The notes under the pieces were generated by a model, which had not been told where the DNA came from, did no database searches, and saw only the letters and a list, made by a program, of their open reading frames with translations. From DASULK01 sp036381835 (GTDB lineage: Bacteria; Actinomycetota; Actinomycetes; Mycobacteriales; Micromonosporaceae), in contig DASVCA010000119.1 in NCBI GenBank assembly GCA_036381835.1, forward strand, positions 1 to 10,420: a DNA stretch of 10,420 bases, given 5' to 3'. Numbering within the stretch: position 1 is the first letter of the stretch; each line of letters opens with the position of its first letter. The position numbers and the translations under genes are program-made. This document shows positions 1-7,970 of the stretch, piece after piece.

Positions 1-682
<682 letters not shown>

Positions 683-692
683 GACCCAGATT

Positions 693-699
693 GGACGGA
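693..699 (+). promoter_or_regulatory. Weak ribosome binding region of the large NRPS gene
   Basis: GGACGGA lies 5-9 bases before ATG 705, in the 22-base gap after the upstream stop. Neither GGA is a full Shine-Dalgarno match. Ribosomes finishing the upstream NRPS gene may re-initiate here, which would keep the two subunits in step. Confidence 0.4.
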
Positions 700-704
700 T
701 CACG

Positions 705-3700
705 ATGAGCACGCCAGAGTTGCGCGACTCCGCCGCGCGTAGCCACCTCTCGCCCGCGGCACGCCGTCTGCTGGAGCAGCGGCTCCGCGGCCGGGCCACC
801 GGACCGGTGGGCATTCCCCGGCTCGACCCGCGTCCGGACCGTGCCCCCCTGTCCGCCGCCCAGCAGCGGCTCTACTTCCTCGACCAGCTCTCCCCCGGCA
901 GTATCGAGTACCTGATGCCGGCGGCTTGGCGGATCACCGGCCCCCTGGATGTCGCCGCGCTCGACGCGGCCGTCGGAGACCTGGTCATGCGCCACGAACA
1001 GCTGCGGGTGGTCTTCGACACCGAGCACGGCACCCCGACGCAGCGGGTGCTGTCCGCGGACGGGGCCGGCCTGGACTTCGTGGACCTCACCGCGACGGCA
1101 CGGGACGGCGGGGCCGCTGCGGTCGCCGCAGCAGTGCGGGCGGTCGCGGTACGGCCCTTCGATCTTGCGGCCGAACCCGGCTTCCGAGCGACGCTGCTGC
1201 GCGTCGCCCACGACGATTACGTGCTGGTGCTCGCGATGCACCACATCGTCTCGGACGGTTGGTCGCTGGACATCCTGGTCCGCGACCTGCGTGAGCTCTA
1301 CGGTGCCAGAGCCGGAGGCGGCCCGGCCCGACTGCCCGAACTGCCGATCGACTACACCGACTACGCGGTCTGGCAGCGCGGGAGGGACGAGGCGGCCGAT
1401 CTCGAGTACTGGCGGACGACGCTCGCCGGGCTTACCCCGCTCGAGTTGCCCACCGACTACCCGCGGCCCGCGACCCGCTCGTACGCCGGGGCGGCGCACA
1501 CCGTGGAGCTGCCCGAGTCGCTGTCGGCGGCGCTCGCCGAGCTGGGCAGGCGCGCGGACACCACCCCGTACATGACGGTCATGTCGGCGTTCCAGGCGGC
1601 GTTGTCCTTCCACAGCGGACAGACCGACATCGCGGTCGGGACCATCGTGGCCAACCGGGAGCGGCCCGAGGTCGAGCAGTTGGTGGGCTTCTTCGTCAAC
1701 ACGCTGGTGATCCGTACCGACCTTTCGGGGGATCCCACATCGACGCAGCTGCTGGCCCGGACCCGCGGGAGCGTGCTGGGCGCGATGTCGCACCAGAGCC
1801 TGCCGTTCGAACGGGTCGTCGACGCGCTGAGCCCGGAACGGGACCTGTCCCGGAACCCGCTGTTCCAGGTGCTGTTCTCGTACTCTCCCGTGCAGAAGAG
1901 CACGTTCACTCTCGGGAAAGCCGTGGGCGAGCCCTTCCCCATCGACCTGACCACCGCCAAGTTCGACCTGTCATTGGAGGTCGTCGACGACGCGGGCCGG
2001 CTGCGCCTGGTGTTCGTCTATCGGCCGGATCTGTTCGCGCAGGAGTCGGTGGCCCGGCTGGCCGAGCACACCGTGGCCATGCTGCGGGCGTTCACCGAAG
2101 CGCCGGACGTCCCGCTCAGCGCGGTGGACCTGCTCGCCGAGGACGAACGGGCACTGCTGCTCGGTCCGGACGGCCCGGCGAACACGGCGGCCCCGCAGCC
2201 CGCGCCGCGCCTGGCCCTGGCACGCTTCGCGGAGCAGGTCCGCCGGGCCCCGGACGCGGTGGCGGTGCGCAGCGGCGGGCACAGCCTCACCTACGCCGAA
2301 CTCGACACCCGGGCCCGGGCGCTGGCCCGACGGCTGCAGGCGGTGGGCGTCGGGCCGGAGTCCCTGGTCGGGGTCTGCCTCCGCCGCTCGGCGGACCTGG
2401 CGGTCGCGCTGCTCGGCGTGTGGCAGGCCGGCGGGGCGTACCTGCCGCTGGACCCGGCCCATCCGCGCGCCCGACGCGAGTTCATGGTCACCGATGCCGG
2501 GGTGTCCTGGGTGGTCACCGACGAGGTCGGGCGAGCGGCGGTGGACGGGCTTCCGGTGGGGGTGATCCCGCTGGACGAGATCGACGCCGCTGACGCGGCC
2601 GACGGCCCGGAGCCGCCCGAACTCCCCGCCGGCCCGGACAACCTCGCCTACGTGATCTACACCTCCGGGTCGACCGGACGTCCGAAGGGGGTCGAGATCA
2701 CGCACCGGAACGTGGCCTGGCTGCTCGGCGCGGCGGACCGGCACTTCGACTTCGGCCCGCACGACGTGTGGACGCTCATGCATTCCCCCGCGTTCGACTT
2801 CTCGGTGTGGGAGCTGTGGGGTCCGCTGACCAGCGGAGGCCGGGTGGTGGTGCTGACCGAGGACGAGGTCCGCGACCCGGCCGCGGTGCACGCGGTGCTG
2901 CGCGACGAAGGCGTCACCGTGCTCAACCAGACCCCCGCCGCGTTCAAGGGCCTGCGGGCGCACCTGGCGCAGCAGGGGGCGACCTTCGCCGACCTGGCGC
3001 TGCGCACCGTGATCTTCGGCGGGGACGCCTTCGACGCCCGCGACTACCGCGACTGGTTCGCCGCGCCCGCCGACCGGCGACCGGCGCTGGTGAACATGTA
3101 CGGCATCACCGAGACCACCGTGCACGTGACGTTCCGGCTGATCACCGCCGAGGACACCGTCTCGCCGGTGTACTCGCCGATCGGCCGCCCGCTGGTCGGC
3201 CAGCACGGCTACGTGCTCGACCAGTTGGGACGGTTGGTACCTCAGGGCACGGTCGGCGAGCTGTACGTGGCCGGCGGCGGGGTCGCCCGCGGCTACCGCA
3301 ACCGTCCGGAGCTGTCCGCCGAGCGTTTCCCGGCCGACCCCTTCGGAGCGCCCGGCACCCGGATGTATCGCACCGGCGATCTGGTGCGGGTGCTGCCCGA
3401 CGGGCAGCTGGCCTATGTGGGCCGCGCCGACCACCAGGTGAAGATCCGCGGCTTTCGAATCGAGCCGGGTGAGATCGAGACCGCGCTGCGCGGCTGCCCG
3501 GGGGTGGTCGACGCGGCGGTGGTGGCCCGGCCGGACCCCAACGGCGGCGCGCGCCTCGTCGGCCACGTGGTGCTGACCGAGGGTCGGCCGCTGGACGCGG
3601 CGGCGCTGCGGGAGCGGCTACGTCTCAGCCTGCCCGAGTACATGGTGCCCGCGCTGTTCGTGCGGCACGAGAAGCTGCCGGTCACCGCCAACGGCAAGGT

Positions 3701-6700
3701 CGACCGGGCTGCGCTGCGGGCCGTCGCCGGCGACAGCGCCGGTGTCACCGACAAGCACGTCCCACCGAGCACCGAAGCCGAGGTGGCGCTGGCCGACATC
3801 TGGGCGCAGGTCCTCGGGGTCGAACGGGTCAGCGTGACCGCGAACTTCTTCGACCTCGGCGGCGACTCCATCCTGGCGCTACGGGTGATCGGCCTGGCCC
3901 GCTCGGCCGGCTTCGGGCTGAGCGTGGCGGACCTGTTCCGGGCCCGCACCCTGGGCGACCTCGCCCGATTGGCGACCAGCGCGAACGAGGGTCACCCGCC
4001 CGTCGCGCCGTTCTCGCAGCTCGACCCGGCCGACGCGGCCCGGCTGCCCGACGGGCTCGACGACGCGTACCCGCTGACCATGCTGCAGGCCGGGATGCTG
4101 CACGAGATGCTGGCCGACCCGCGGCGCGGTGCCTACCACAACGTCACCGACCTGAAGATCACCGTGCCGGAAGGGTTCGACCTGGCCGCCTTCCAGGCGG
4201 CGGTCGACACCGTGGTACGCGGCCACGACATTCTGCGTACCTCGATCGACCTGGTCTCCTACTCACAGCCGCTGCAGCTGGTGCACCGCACCGCCGAACT
4301 GCCGGTCGGCTACACCGACCTGCGTGGCCTGTCCCGCGACGAACAGCGGGCGGCGCTGCGCCGGTTCGTCGAAGCGGAGTTCGAGCGTCGCTTCGACCTG
4401 ACCGTCGCCCCGCTGGTCCGAATTCACCTGCACCACCTCACCGACCACGAGCTGCGGATCACCATCACGGACTGCCACGTGGTCCTGGACGGCTGGAGCC
4501 TGACGTCGCTCGTCGCCGATCTGCTCGACCTGCACCGCCGAGTGGTGGCGCACAACGAGCAGCCGAACCTGCCCGCCGCACCCCGGTTCGCCGAGTATGT
4601 CGCGTTGGAACGCGCCGCGCTCGAGTCGGAGGAAGGGCTGCGGTTCTGGCGGGAGACGCTGCGCGACCTGCGGCCGGTGCGATTCGTTCGCCGCGGTGTG
4701 CCGGTCCACAACGTGGATGAGCCGGCCGTACACGAGGCTCGCCGCTCTTTCCCCGAACTCACCGGTGCGATCGCACGACTGGCCCGGCTGGCCGGCGTGC
4801 CGCACCGCACCGTCCTACTCACCGCCTACTACCACACGATGGGTCTGTTCGCGGAGCCGGATGACGGTGCCATCGCGCACTCCATTGGGGTGGTCGTCAA
4901 CGGTCGCCCGGAGCGGCCGGGCGCGGACCGGATGCGCGGCCTGTTCCTGAACACCGTCCCGTTCGGCATCCGGCAGTCCGGCGCCACCTGGCTCGACCTG
5001 CTACGCGGCGTCTTCGCGGCGGAGCAGGATTTGATGCCGCACCGCAGGGTGCCGCTGGCCCGGATGGCACAGTTGCGGCCGGGTGAGCCGAACCTGGTGG
5101 AGGCGGTATTCAACTACGTCAACTTCCACCGGTTGGCCCACGAAACCTGGGACGAGTCTCTGGAGATCGCCCGGACCACCTTCCCGCTCGCGCTCAACGC
5201 GAACCCCGGCGGGTTCAGCCTCGACGCCGACCCGGCCTACTTCGACGCGGCCACCGTGGAGCAGATCGCAGACCTGATTCAGGAATTGATCCAGGCGATG
5301 CTCGCCGACCCGCACGCGGCGGTGATCCGTCCGACGCTGGCCGGCGCGGCCCGGGAGCGCGCGCTGGTGGAGTGGGCGCGGGGGCCGAAGCTGTCGAACA
5401 CCCCGCTGATGTTCCACGAGTGCGTAGCCGAGCACGCGGCCCGTACCCCGGACGCGGTCGCCGTCGCACACGGCGACTTGGAGCTGACCTACGCGCAGCT
5501 CGACGCCGCAGCCGAGCGGCTGGCCGCGCAGCTACGGGAGGCCGGGGTCGGACCGGAAGCGATCGTCGGGATCTGTGTGGACCGTGGTCCGGACCTGGTA
5601 CGGGCGGTGCTGGGTGTGCTCAAGGCCGGAGGGGCGTTCCTGCCGCTCGACCCGCAGTACCCCACCGACCGGCTCGCGTTCATGGCCGCCGACAGCGGGA
5701 TGACGGTCCTGCTCACTCAGTCCGCGCTGGCGGGCACGGTGCCGTTCGACGGTCACACGGTGCTGCTCGACGGGCCGGACCCGGAGCCGGCGCCCGTTGC
5801 GGTCCCGCCGGGCGGCGCGGTACGCGGGGAGAACACCGCGTACGTGATCTACACGTCGGGCTCGACCGGGACACCCAAGGGCACCGCGGTGCCGCACCAC
5901 GGGCTGACCAACATGCTGGAGGCGCAACGCGACGTGCTGACCCCGTCGCCGAACGACCGGGTGCTGCAGTTCGCCTCGTTCAGCTTCGACGCGTGCGTGT
6001 TCGAGCTGACCTGGGCGCTGGCGAACGGCGCGCGGCTGTGCACCGCGCCGAAGGAGGCACTGCGTCCCGGGCCGGATCTGGCGGCGACATTGCGTGAGCG
6101 GGGAATCACCGCCGCGGTGCTGCCGCCGAGCGGGCTGGCGATAATGGACGGCGAAGGATTCCCCGCGCTGCGCACCCTCATGGCGGCCGGCGAGGCCTGC
6201 CCGCCGGAGCTGGCCGAGGCGTGGTCTCGGGGGCGGCGGTTCTTCAACGGCTACGGCCTCACCGAGACCTCGGTGTGGTCGAATTACGCGCTGTGCGAAC
6301 CGGGCGGCGGACGGCCGCCGATCGGCCGGCCGGTCCGCAACACCCAGGTGTACGTGCTCGACGAGGACCTGCAGCCGGTGCCGGTCGGGGTGCCCGGCGA
6401 GATCTACGTCGGCGGCCGGGCCGTGGTCCGCTGCTACCTGAACCGTCCCGAACTCACCGCCGCGAGCTTCGTGCCCGACCCGTACGGCAGGCCGGGCGGA
6501 CGGCTGTTCCGCACCGGCGACCTCGGCCGGCACCGGGCCGACGGCTCGCTGGAGTATCTGGGCCGCCGCGACACGCAGGTGAAGCTGCGCGGGCTGCGGA
6601 TCGAGCTGGGCGAGGTGGAGCACGCGCTGCGGGAACTGCCCGAGGTGCGCGAAGCGGTGGTACTGCTGCGCCGCGACCTGCCGGGCGGACCGGGCCTGGT

Positions 6701-7970
6701 CGCCTACGTGGTCGCGCAGCACGGCGTACGGCCGAACGCGCAGCAGCTGCGACAGGCGTTGCGCGGCCGGATGCCCGCCTACATGGTGCCCGCCCGGTTC
6801 GTGTTCCTCGACGAACTGCCGTTGACCAGCAACGAGAAGGTCGATCGAGGGGCGCTGCCGCTGCCGCCGGCCGAACGCGCCGAGGTGGGCGCCGACTACG
6901 TCGCGCCGCGTACGCCGACCGAGACGGTTCTCACGGAGGTGTGGCGAGACGTGCTCGGCGTGTCCCAGGTCGGTGTCCACGACGACTTCTTCGAGCTGGG
7001 CGGCAGTTCACTGTCGACGGTGCGGGTGGCGGCCACGGCGGCGGCCCGAGGTGTGCCGGTGAGCGTGCGAGACCTGGTCGAGTCGCCGACGATCGCCGAA
7101 CTCGCCGCCCGGGTCGGGCGGAAGGCGACGGACCAGGCGGTCCCCGATGTCCGGTCCGAGGTTCAGTTGCGCGACGGCACCGGGGCCCCGCTGTGGTGCG
7201 TGCACCCGACCGGGGGCAGCGCGACGTGGTACGTCCCGCTGGCCAGGGCGCTGCCGCCAGGCCGGCCGGTGCTGGCGTTCCAGGCGCGCGGACTGGTCGG
7301 CGGAGTGGACCCGAGCACGGTGGCCGGGATCGCGGCGAACTACGTCGCCGAGCTGGTGGCGCGTGGCGAACCCGGCCCGCACACCCTGCTGGGCTGGTCC
7401 ATGGGCGCCAACCTGGCGCTGGAGATGGCCGTTCAGCTGCACGCGGCGGGACACACCGTCGAACCGCTGGTGTTGATCGAGCCCTACCTGCCGAACCCGG
7501 TGGCGCGCGACCGGCTGACCGCGGTCGAGCAGGACATGCGCGACGCGCTGCGGCTACGGGACCGGGTACGCGGCCTACCGCCGTCGGCGGAGCGCGACGA
7601 GGCCGCGGCGGAACTCACCGCCCTGCTGCTGGGCGCGGGGATGAGCGCCAGCGAGGCGGCCCTGGTCGAGAACGCCCCCGTCGAAGTGTGGCACTCGTTG
7701 CTCACCGCGTTGGCCGGCTACCAGGTCCGGCCCTACCCCGGCCATGTCCACCTGGTGGTGGGCGAACAGGCCGCCAACCTTCCCGAGGGTGAACCGATGC
7801 CCGGTCTGGACGTCGATTTCCGGACCTATGTCGAGCGCTGGCGCGAGCTGGCTCTCGGTGGGCTGACCGTCCACGTGATCCCGGGTGACCACATGTCCAT
7901 GCTCGCCGCGCCGCTGGTGCGCAACCTCGCGGCGCTGCTCGACACGATCGGAGCGGAGGCCCACCGATGA
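705..7970 (+). CDS. Two-module terminal nonribosomal peptide synthetase (C-A-PCP-C-A-PCP-TE)
   Basis: A complete 2421-residue megasynthetase that adds the last two residues of a peptide and releases it. Approximate domains by residue: condensation 46-475, adenylation (Thr) 505-1005, carrier 1022-1090, second condensation of the modified-residue type 1120-1548, adenylation 1568-2055, carrier 2068-2138, thioesterase 2160-2415. All core motifs are present and no frameshift is visible. ATG 705 is the only ATG/GTG/TTG in this frame between the upstream in-frame stop (666-668) and the first condensation domain, so the start is well supported, although its ribosome binding site is weak. The first 45 residues contain a helical LSPAARRLLEQRLRG-like segment of the kind that links a carrier to the next condensation domain in cis. 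The gene sits 22 bases after the upstream NRPS gene and overlaps the P450 gene by 4 bases, which implies one transcript. The family and domain order are certain; the product is not identified. Confidence 0.97.
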   Translation: MSTPELRDSAARSHLSPAARRLLEQRLRGRATGPVGIPRLDPRPDRAPLSAAQQRLYFLDQLSPGSIEYLMPAAWRITGPLDVAALDAAVGDLVMRHEQLRVVFDTEHGTPTQRVLSADGAGLDFVDLTATARDGGAAAVAAAVRAVAVRPFDLAAEPGFRATLLRVAHDDYVLVLAMHHIVSDGWSLDILVRDLRELYGARAGGGPARLPELPIDYTDYAVWQRGRDEAADLEYWRTTLAGLTPLELPTDYPRPATRSYAGAAHTVELPESLSAALAELGRRADTTPYMTVMSAFQAALSFHSGQTDIAVGTIVANRERPEVEQLVGFFVNTLVIRTDLSGDPTSTQLLARTRGSVLGAMSHQSLPFERVVDALSPERDLSRNPLFQVLFSYSPVQKSTFTLGKAVGEPFPIDLTTAKFDLSLEVVDDAGRLRLVFVYRPDLFAQESVARLAEHTVAMLRAFTEAPDVPLSAVDLLAEDERALLLGPDGPANTAAPQPAPRLALARFAEQVRRAPDAVAVRSGGHSLTYAELDTRARALARRLQAVGVGPESLVGVCLRRSADLAVALLGVWQAGGAYLPLDPAHPRARREFMVTDAGVSWVVTDEVGRAAVDGLPVGVIPLDEIDAADAADGPEPPELPAGPDNLAYVIYTSGSTGRPKGVEITHRNVAWLLGAADRHFDFGPHDVWTLMHSPAFDFSVWELWGPLTSGGRVVVLTEDEVRDPAAVHAVLRDEGVTVLNQTPAAFKGLRAHLAQQGATFADLALRTVIFGGDAFDARDYRDWFAAPADRRPALVNMYGITETTVHVTFRLITAEDTVSPVYSPIGRPLVGQHGYVLDQLGRLVPQGTVGELYVAGGGVARGYRNRPELSAERFPADPFGAPGTRMYRTGDLVRVLPDGQLAYVGRADHQVKIRGFRIEPGEIETALRGCPGVVDAAVVARPDPNGGARLVGHVVLTEGRPLDAAALRERLRLSLPEYMVPALFVRHEKLPVTANGKVDRAALRAVAGDSAGVTDKHVPPSTEAEVALADIWAQVLGVERVSVTANFFDLGGDSILALRVIGLARSAGFGLSVADLFRARTLGDLARLATSANEGHPPVAPFSQLDPADAARLPDGLDDAYPLTMLQAGMLHEMLADPRRGAYHNVTDLKITVPEGFDLAAFQAAVDTVVRGHDILRTSIDLVSYSQPLQLVHRTAELPVGYTDLRGLSRDEQRAALRRFVEAEFERRFDLTVAPLVRIHLHHLTDHELRITITDCHVVLDGWSLTSLVADLLDLHRRVVAHNEQPNLPAAPRFAEYVALERAALESEEGLRFWRETLRDLRPVRFVRRGVPVHNVDEPAVHEARRSFPELTGAIARLARLAGVPHRTVLLTAYYHTMGLFAEPDDGAIAHSIGVVVNGRPERPGADRMRGLFLNTVPFGIRQSGATWLDLLRGVFAAEQDLMPHRRVPLARMAQLRPGEPNLVEAVFNYVNFHRLAHETWDESLEIARTTFPLALNANPGGFSLDADPAYFDAATVEQIADLIQELIQAMLADPHAAVIRPTLAGAARERALVEWARGPKLSNTPLMFHECVAEHAARTPDAVAVAHGDLELTYAQLDAAAERLAAQLREAGVGPEAIVGICVDRGPDLVRAVLGVLKAGGAFLPLDPQYPTDRLAFMAADSGMTVLLTQSALAGTVPFDGHTVLLDGPDPEPAPVAVPPGGAVRGENTAYVIYTSGSTGTPKGTAVPHHGLTNMLEAQRDVLTPSPNDRVLQFASFSFDACVFELTWALANGARLCTAPKEALRPGPDLAATLRERGITAAVLPPSGLAIMDGEGFPALRTLMAAGEACPPELAEAWSRGRRFFNGYGLTETSVWSNYALCEPGGGRPPIGRPVRNTQVYVLDEDLQPVPVGVPGEIYVGGRAVVRCYLNRPELTAASFVPDPYGRPGGRLFRTGDLGRHRADGSLEYLGRRDTQVKLRGLRIELGEVEHALRELPEVREAVVLLRRDLPGGPGLVAYVVAQHGVRPNAQQLRQALRGRMPAYMVPARFVFLDELPLTSNEKVDRGALPLPPAERAEVGADYVAPRTPTETVLTEVWRDVLGVSQVGVHDDFFELGGSSLSTVRVAATAAARGVPVSVRDLVESPTIAELAARVGRKATDQAVPDVRSEVQLRDGTGAPLWCVHPTGGSATWYVPLARALPPGRPVLAFQARGLVGGVDPSTVAGIAANYVAELVARGEPGPHTLLGWSMGANLALEMAVQLHAAGHTVEPLVLIEPYLPNPVARDRLTAVEQDMRDALRLRDRVRGLPPSAERDEAAAELTALLLGAGMSASEAALVENAPVEVWHSLLTALAGYQVRPYPGHVHLVVGEQAANLPEGEPMPGLDVDFRTYVERWRELALGGLTVHVIPGDHMSMLAAPLVRNLAALLDTIGAEAHR
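840..2129 (+). other. Condensation domain 1 (LCL-type), NRPS module 1
   Basis: Residues about 46-475 of the 2421-residue NRPS. The opening motif LSAAQQRLYFLDQL is typical of LCL condensation domains, which join an L-residue donor to an L-residue acceptor. The active-site motif HHIVSDGWS is intact (H179, H180, D184), with later motifs YTDYAVWQ, a GFFVNTLVIRTD block and HQSLPFERVVDAL. The LCL type fits the upstream subunit, which ends in an LGGHSL carrier with no epimerase. The LCL assignment rests on motif resemblance, not on a phylogeny. Confidence 0.88.
2217..3719 (+). other. Adenylation domain 1, predicted L-threonine
   Basis: Residues about 505-1005. Visible motifs include YIYTSGSTG-type A3 (IYTSGSTGRPKG), FDFSVWELWG (A4), NMYGITETT (A5), YRTGDL (A7), GRADHQVKIRGFRIE (A8) and NGKVDR (A10). 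Reading the ten pocket positions by alignment to the GrsA-Phe numbering gives D698, F699, W702, N741, I770, G772, M798, V806, H807 and K998, i.e. DFWNIGMVHK. That is the standard threonine code, matching at every position. Thr specificity is therefore a strong prediction. It could only fail if the allo or a beta-modified form is used. Confidence 0.92.
3768..3974 (+). other. Peptidyl carrier domain 1 (Thr carrier)
   Basis: Residues about 1022-1090, core motif NFFDLGGDSILALR with the phosphopantetheine Ser at residue 1055. The LGGDS form (Asp before Ser) is more often seen on carriers that feed an epimerase or another special condensation-fold domain than on ordinary LCL carriers, which usually read LGGHS. 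No epimerase follows here, so the variant fits a carrier whose residue is modified by the next condensation domain. Confidence 0.93.
4062..5348 (+). other. Condensation domain 2, modified-amino-acid (dehydrating) type
   Basis: Residues about 1120-1548. Its opening motif YPLTMLQAGML differs from the LCL form in domain 1 of the same protein. The active-site motif is DCHVVLDGWS: the first His of HHxxxDG is Cys (C1257), while the catalytic second His (H1258) and the Asp (D1262) remain. Later blocks NGRPERPG, DRMRGLFLNTVPF (about 1399-1420) and FNYVNFH (1469-1475) resemble those I recall for the 'modAA' condensation class, known from dehydroamino-acid peptides such as the microcystin, bleomycin and albopeptide systems. 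In that class the domain eliminates water from a Ser/Thr on the donor carrier and then forms the peptide bond. The upstream module loads Thr, so Dhb formation is inferred. An ordinary or DCL condensation domain is the alternative. Confidence 0.7.
5406..6869 (+). other. Adenylation domain 2, substrate unassigned
   Basis: Residues about 1568-2055. Core motifs are present: IYTSGSTGTPKG (A3), FSFDACVFELTW (A4), NGYGLTETS (A5), FRTGDL (A7), GRRDTQVKLRGLRIELGE (A8) and an A10 of SNEKVDR, with Glu in place of the usual Gly but the catalytic Lys (K2045) kept. Pocket residues by alignment to GrsA numbering are D1762, A1763, F1766, V1805, M1826, A1828, G1849, V1857, W1858 and K2045 (DAFVMAGVWK). I do not recognise this code. 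D at the first position indicates a normal alpha-amino acid. The uncharged pocket suggests a hydrophobic or aromatic side chain, which is a guess. Confidence 0.85.
6906..7118 (+). other. Peptidyl carrier domain 2 (terminal)
   Basis: Residues about 2068-2138, core motif DDFFELGGSSLSTVRV with the phosphopantetheine Ser at residue 2102. The region leading into it (PRTPTE...VLGV.QVG..DDFF) closely parallels the carrier at the end of the upstream subunit (nt about 392-500), so the two carriers are probably recent relatives. Confidence 0.93.
7182..7949 (+). other. C-terminal type I thioesterase domain
   Basis: Residues about 2160-2415. It begins with LWCVHPTGGSATWYVPLA, the usual oxyanion-side start of NRPS thioesterases, and has the nucleophile motif GWSMG with Ser 2232. 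The likely catalytic His is in GDHMSML (H2396). In related thioesterases (SrfTE, EntF) the catalytic Asp lies 27 residues after the Ser; here that position is Glu 2259, in LVLIEPYLP. The domain would release the peptide by hydrolysis or by cyclisation, possibly through a hydroxyl or amine of the chain; the sequence does not tell which. Confidence 0.93.
7955..7959 (+). promoter_or_regulatory. Ribosome binding site of the P450 gene
   Basis: GGAGG lies 7 bases before ATG 7967, inside the last codons of the NRPS gene. It is a strong Shine-Dalgarno match, and it decides the P450 start at the ATGA overlap rather than a later codon. Confidence 0.8.

Noticed and set aside
683..704. Promoter between the two NRPS genes
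   Set aside because: The gap is only 22 bases, with no -10 or -35-like pair; co-transcription is the simpler reading.
1971..3566. 531-codon open frame on the - strand under adenylation domain 1
   Set aside because: It is antisense to clear NRPS motifs, its translation is rich in Arg, Gly, His and Val with no recognisable domain, and such long open frames are normal opposite GC-rich genes.
4062..5348. Second condensation domain as an epimerase
   Set aside because: It is followed directly by an A domain, keeps the DGWS ending of condensation domains, and lacks the later epimerase motifs.
5532..6980. 482-codon open frame on the - strand under adenylation domain 2
   Set aside because: Same pattern: no domain, low-complexity composition, wholly explained by the NRPS on the other strand.
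6221..7792. 523-codon open frame on the + strand in a second frame of the NRPS
   Set aside because: The translation is mostly Ala, Arg and Gly with no motifs, while the overlapping frame shows A, carrier and thioesterase motifs throughout.
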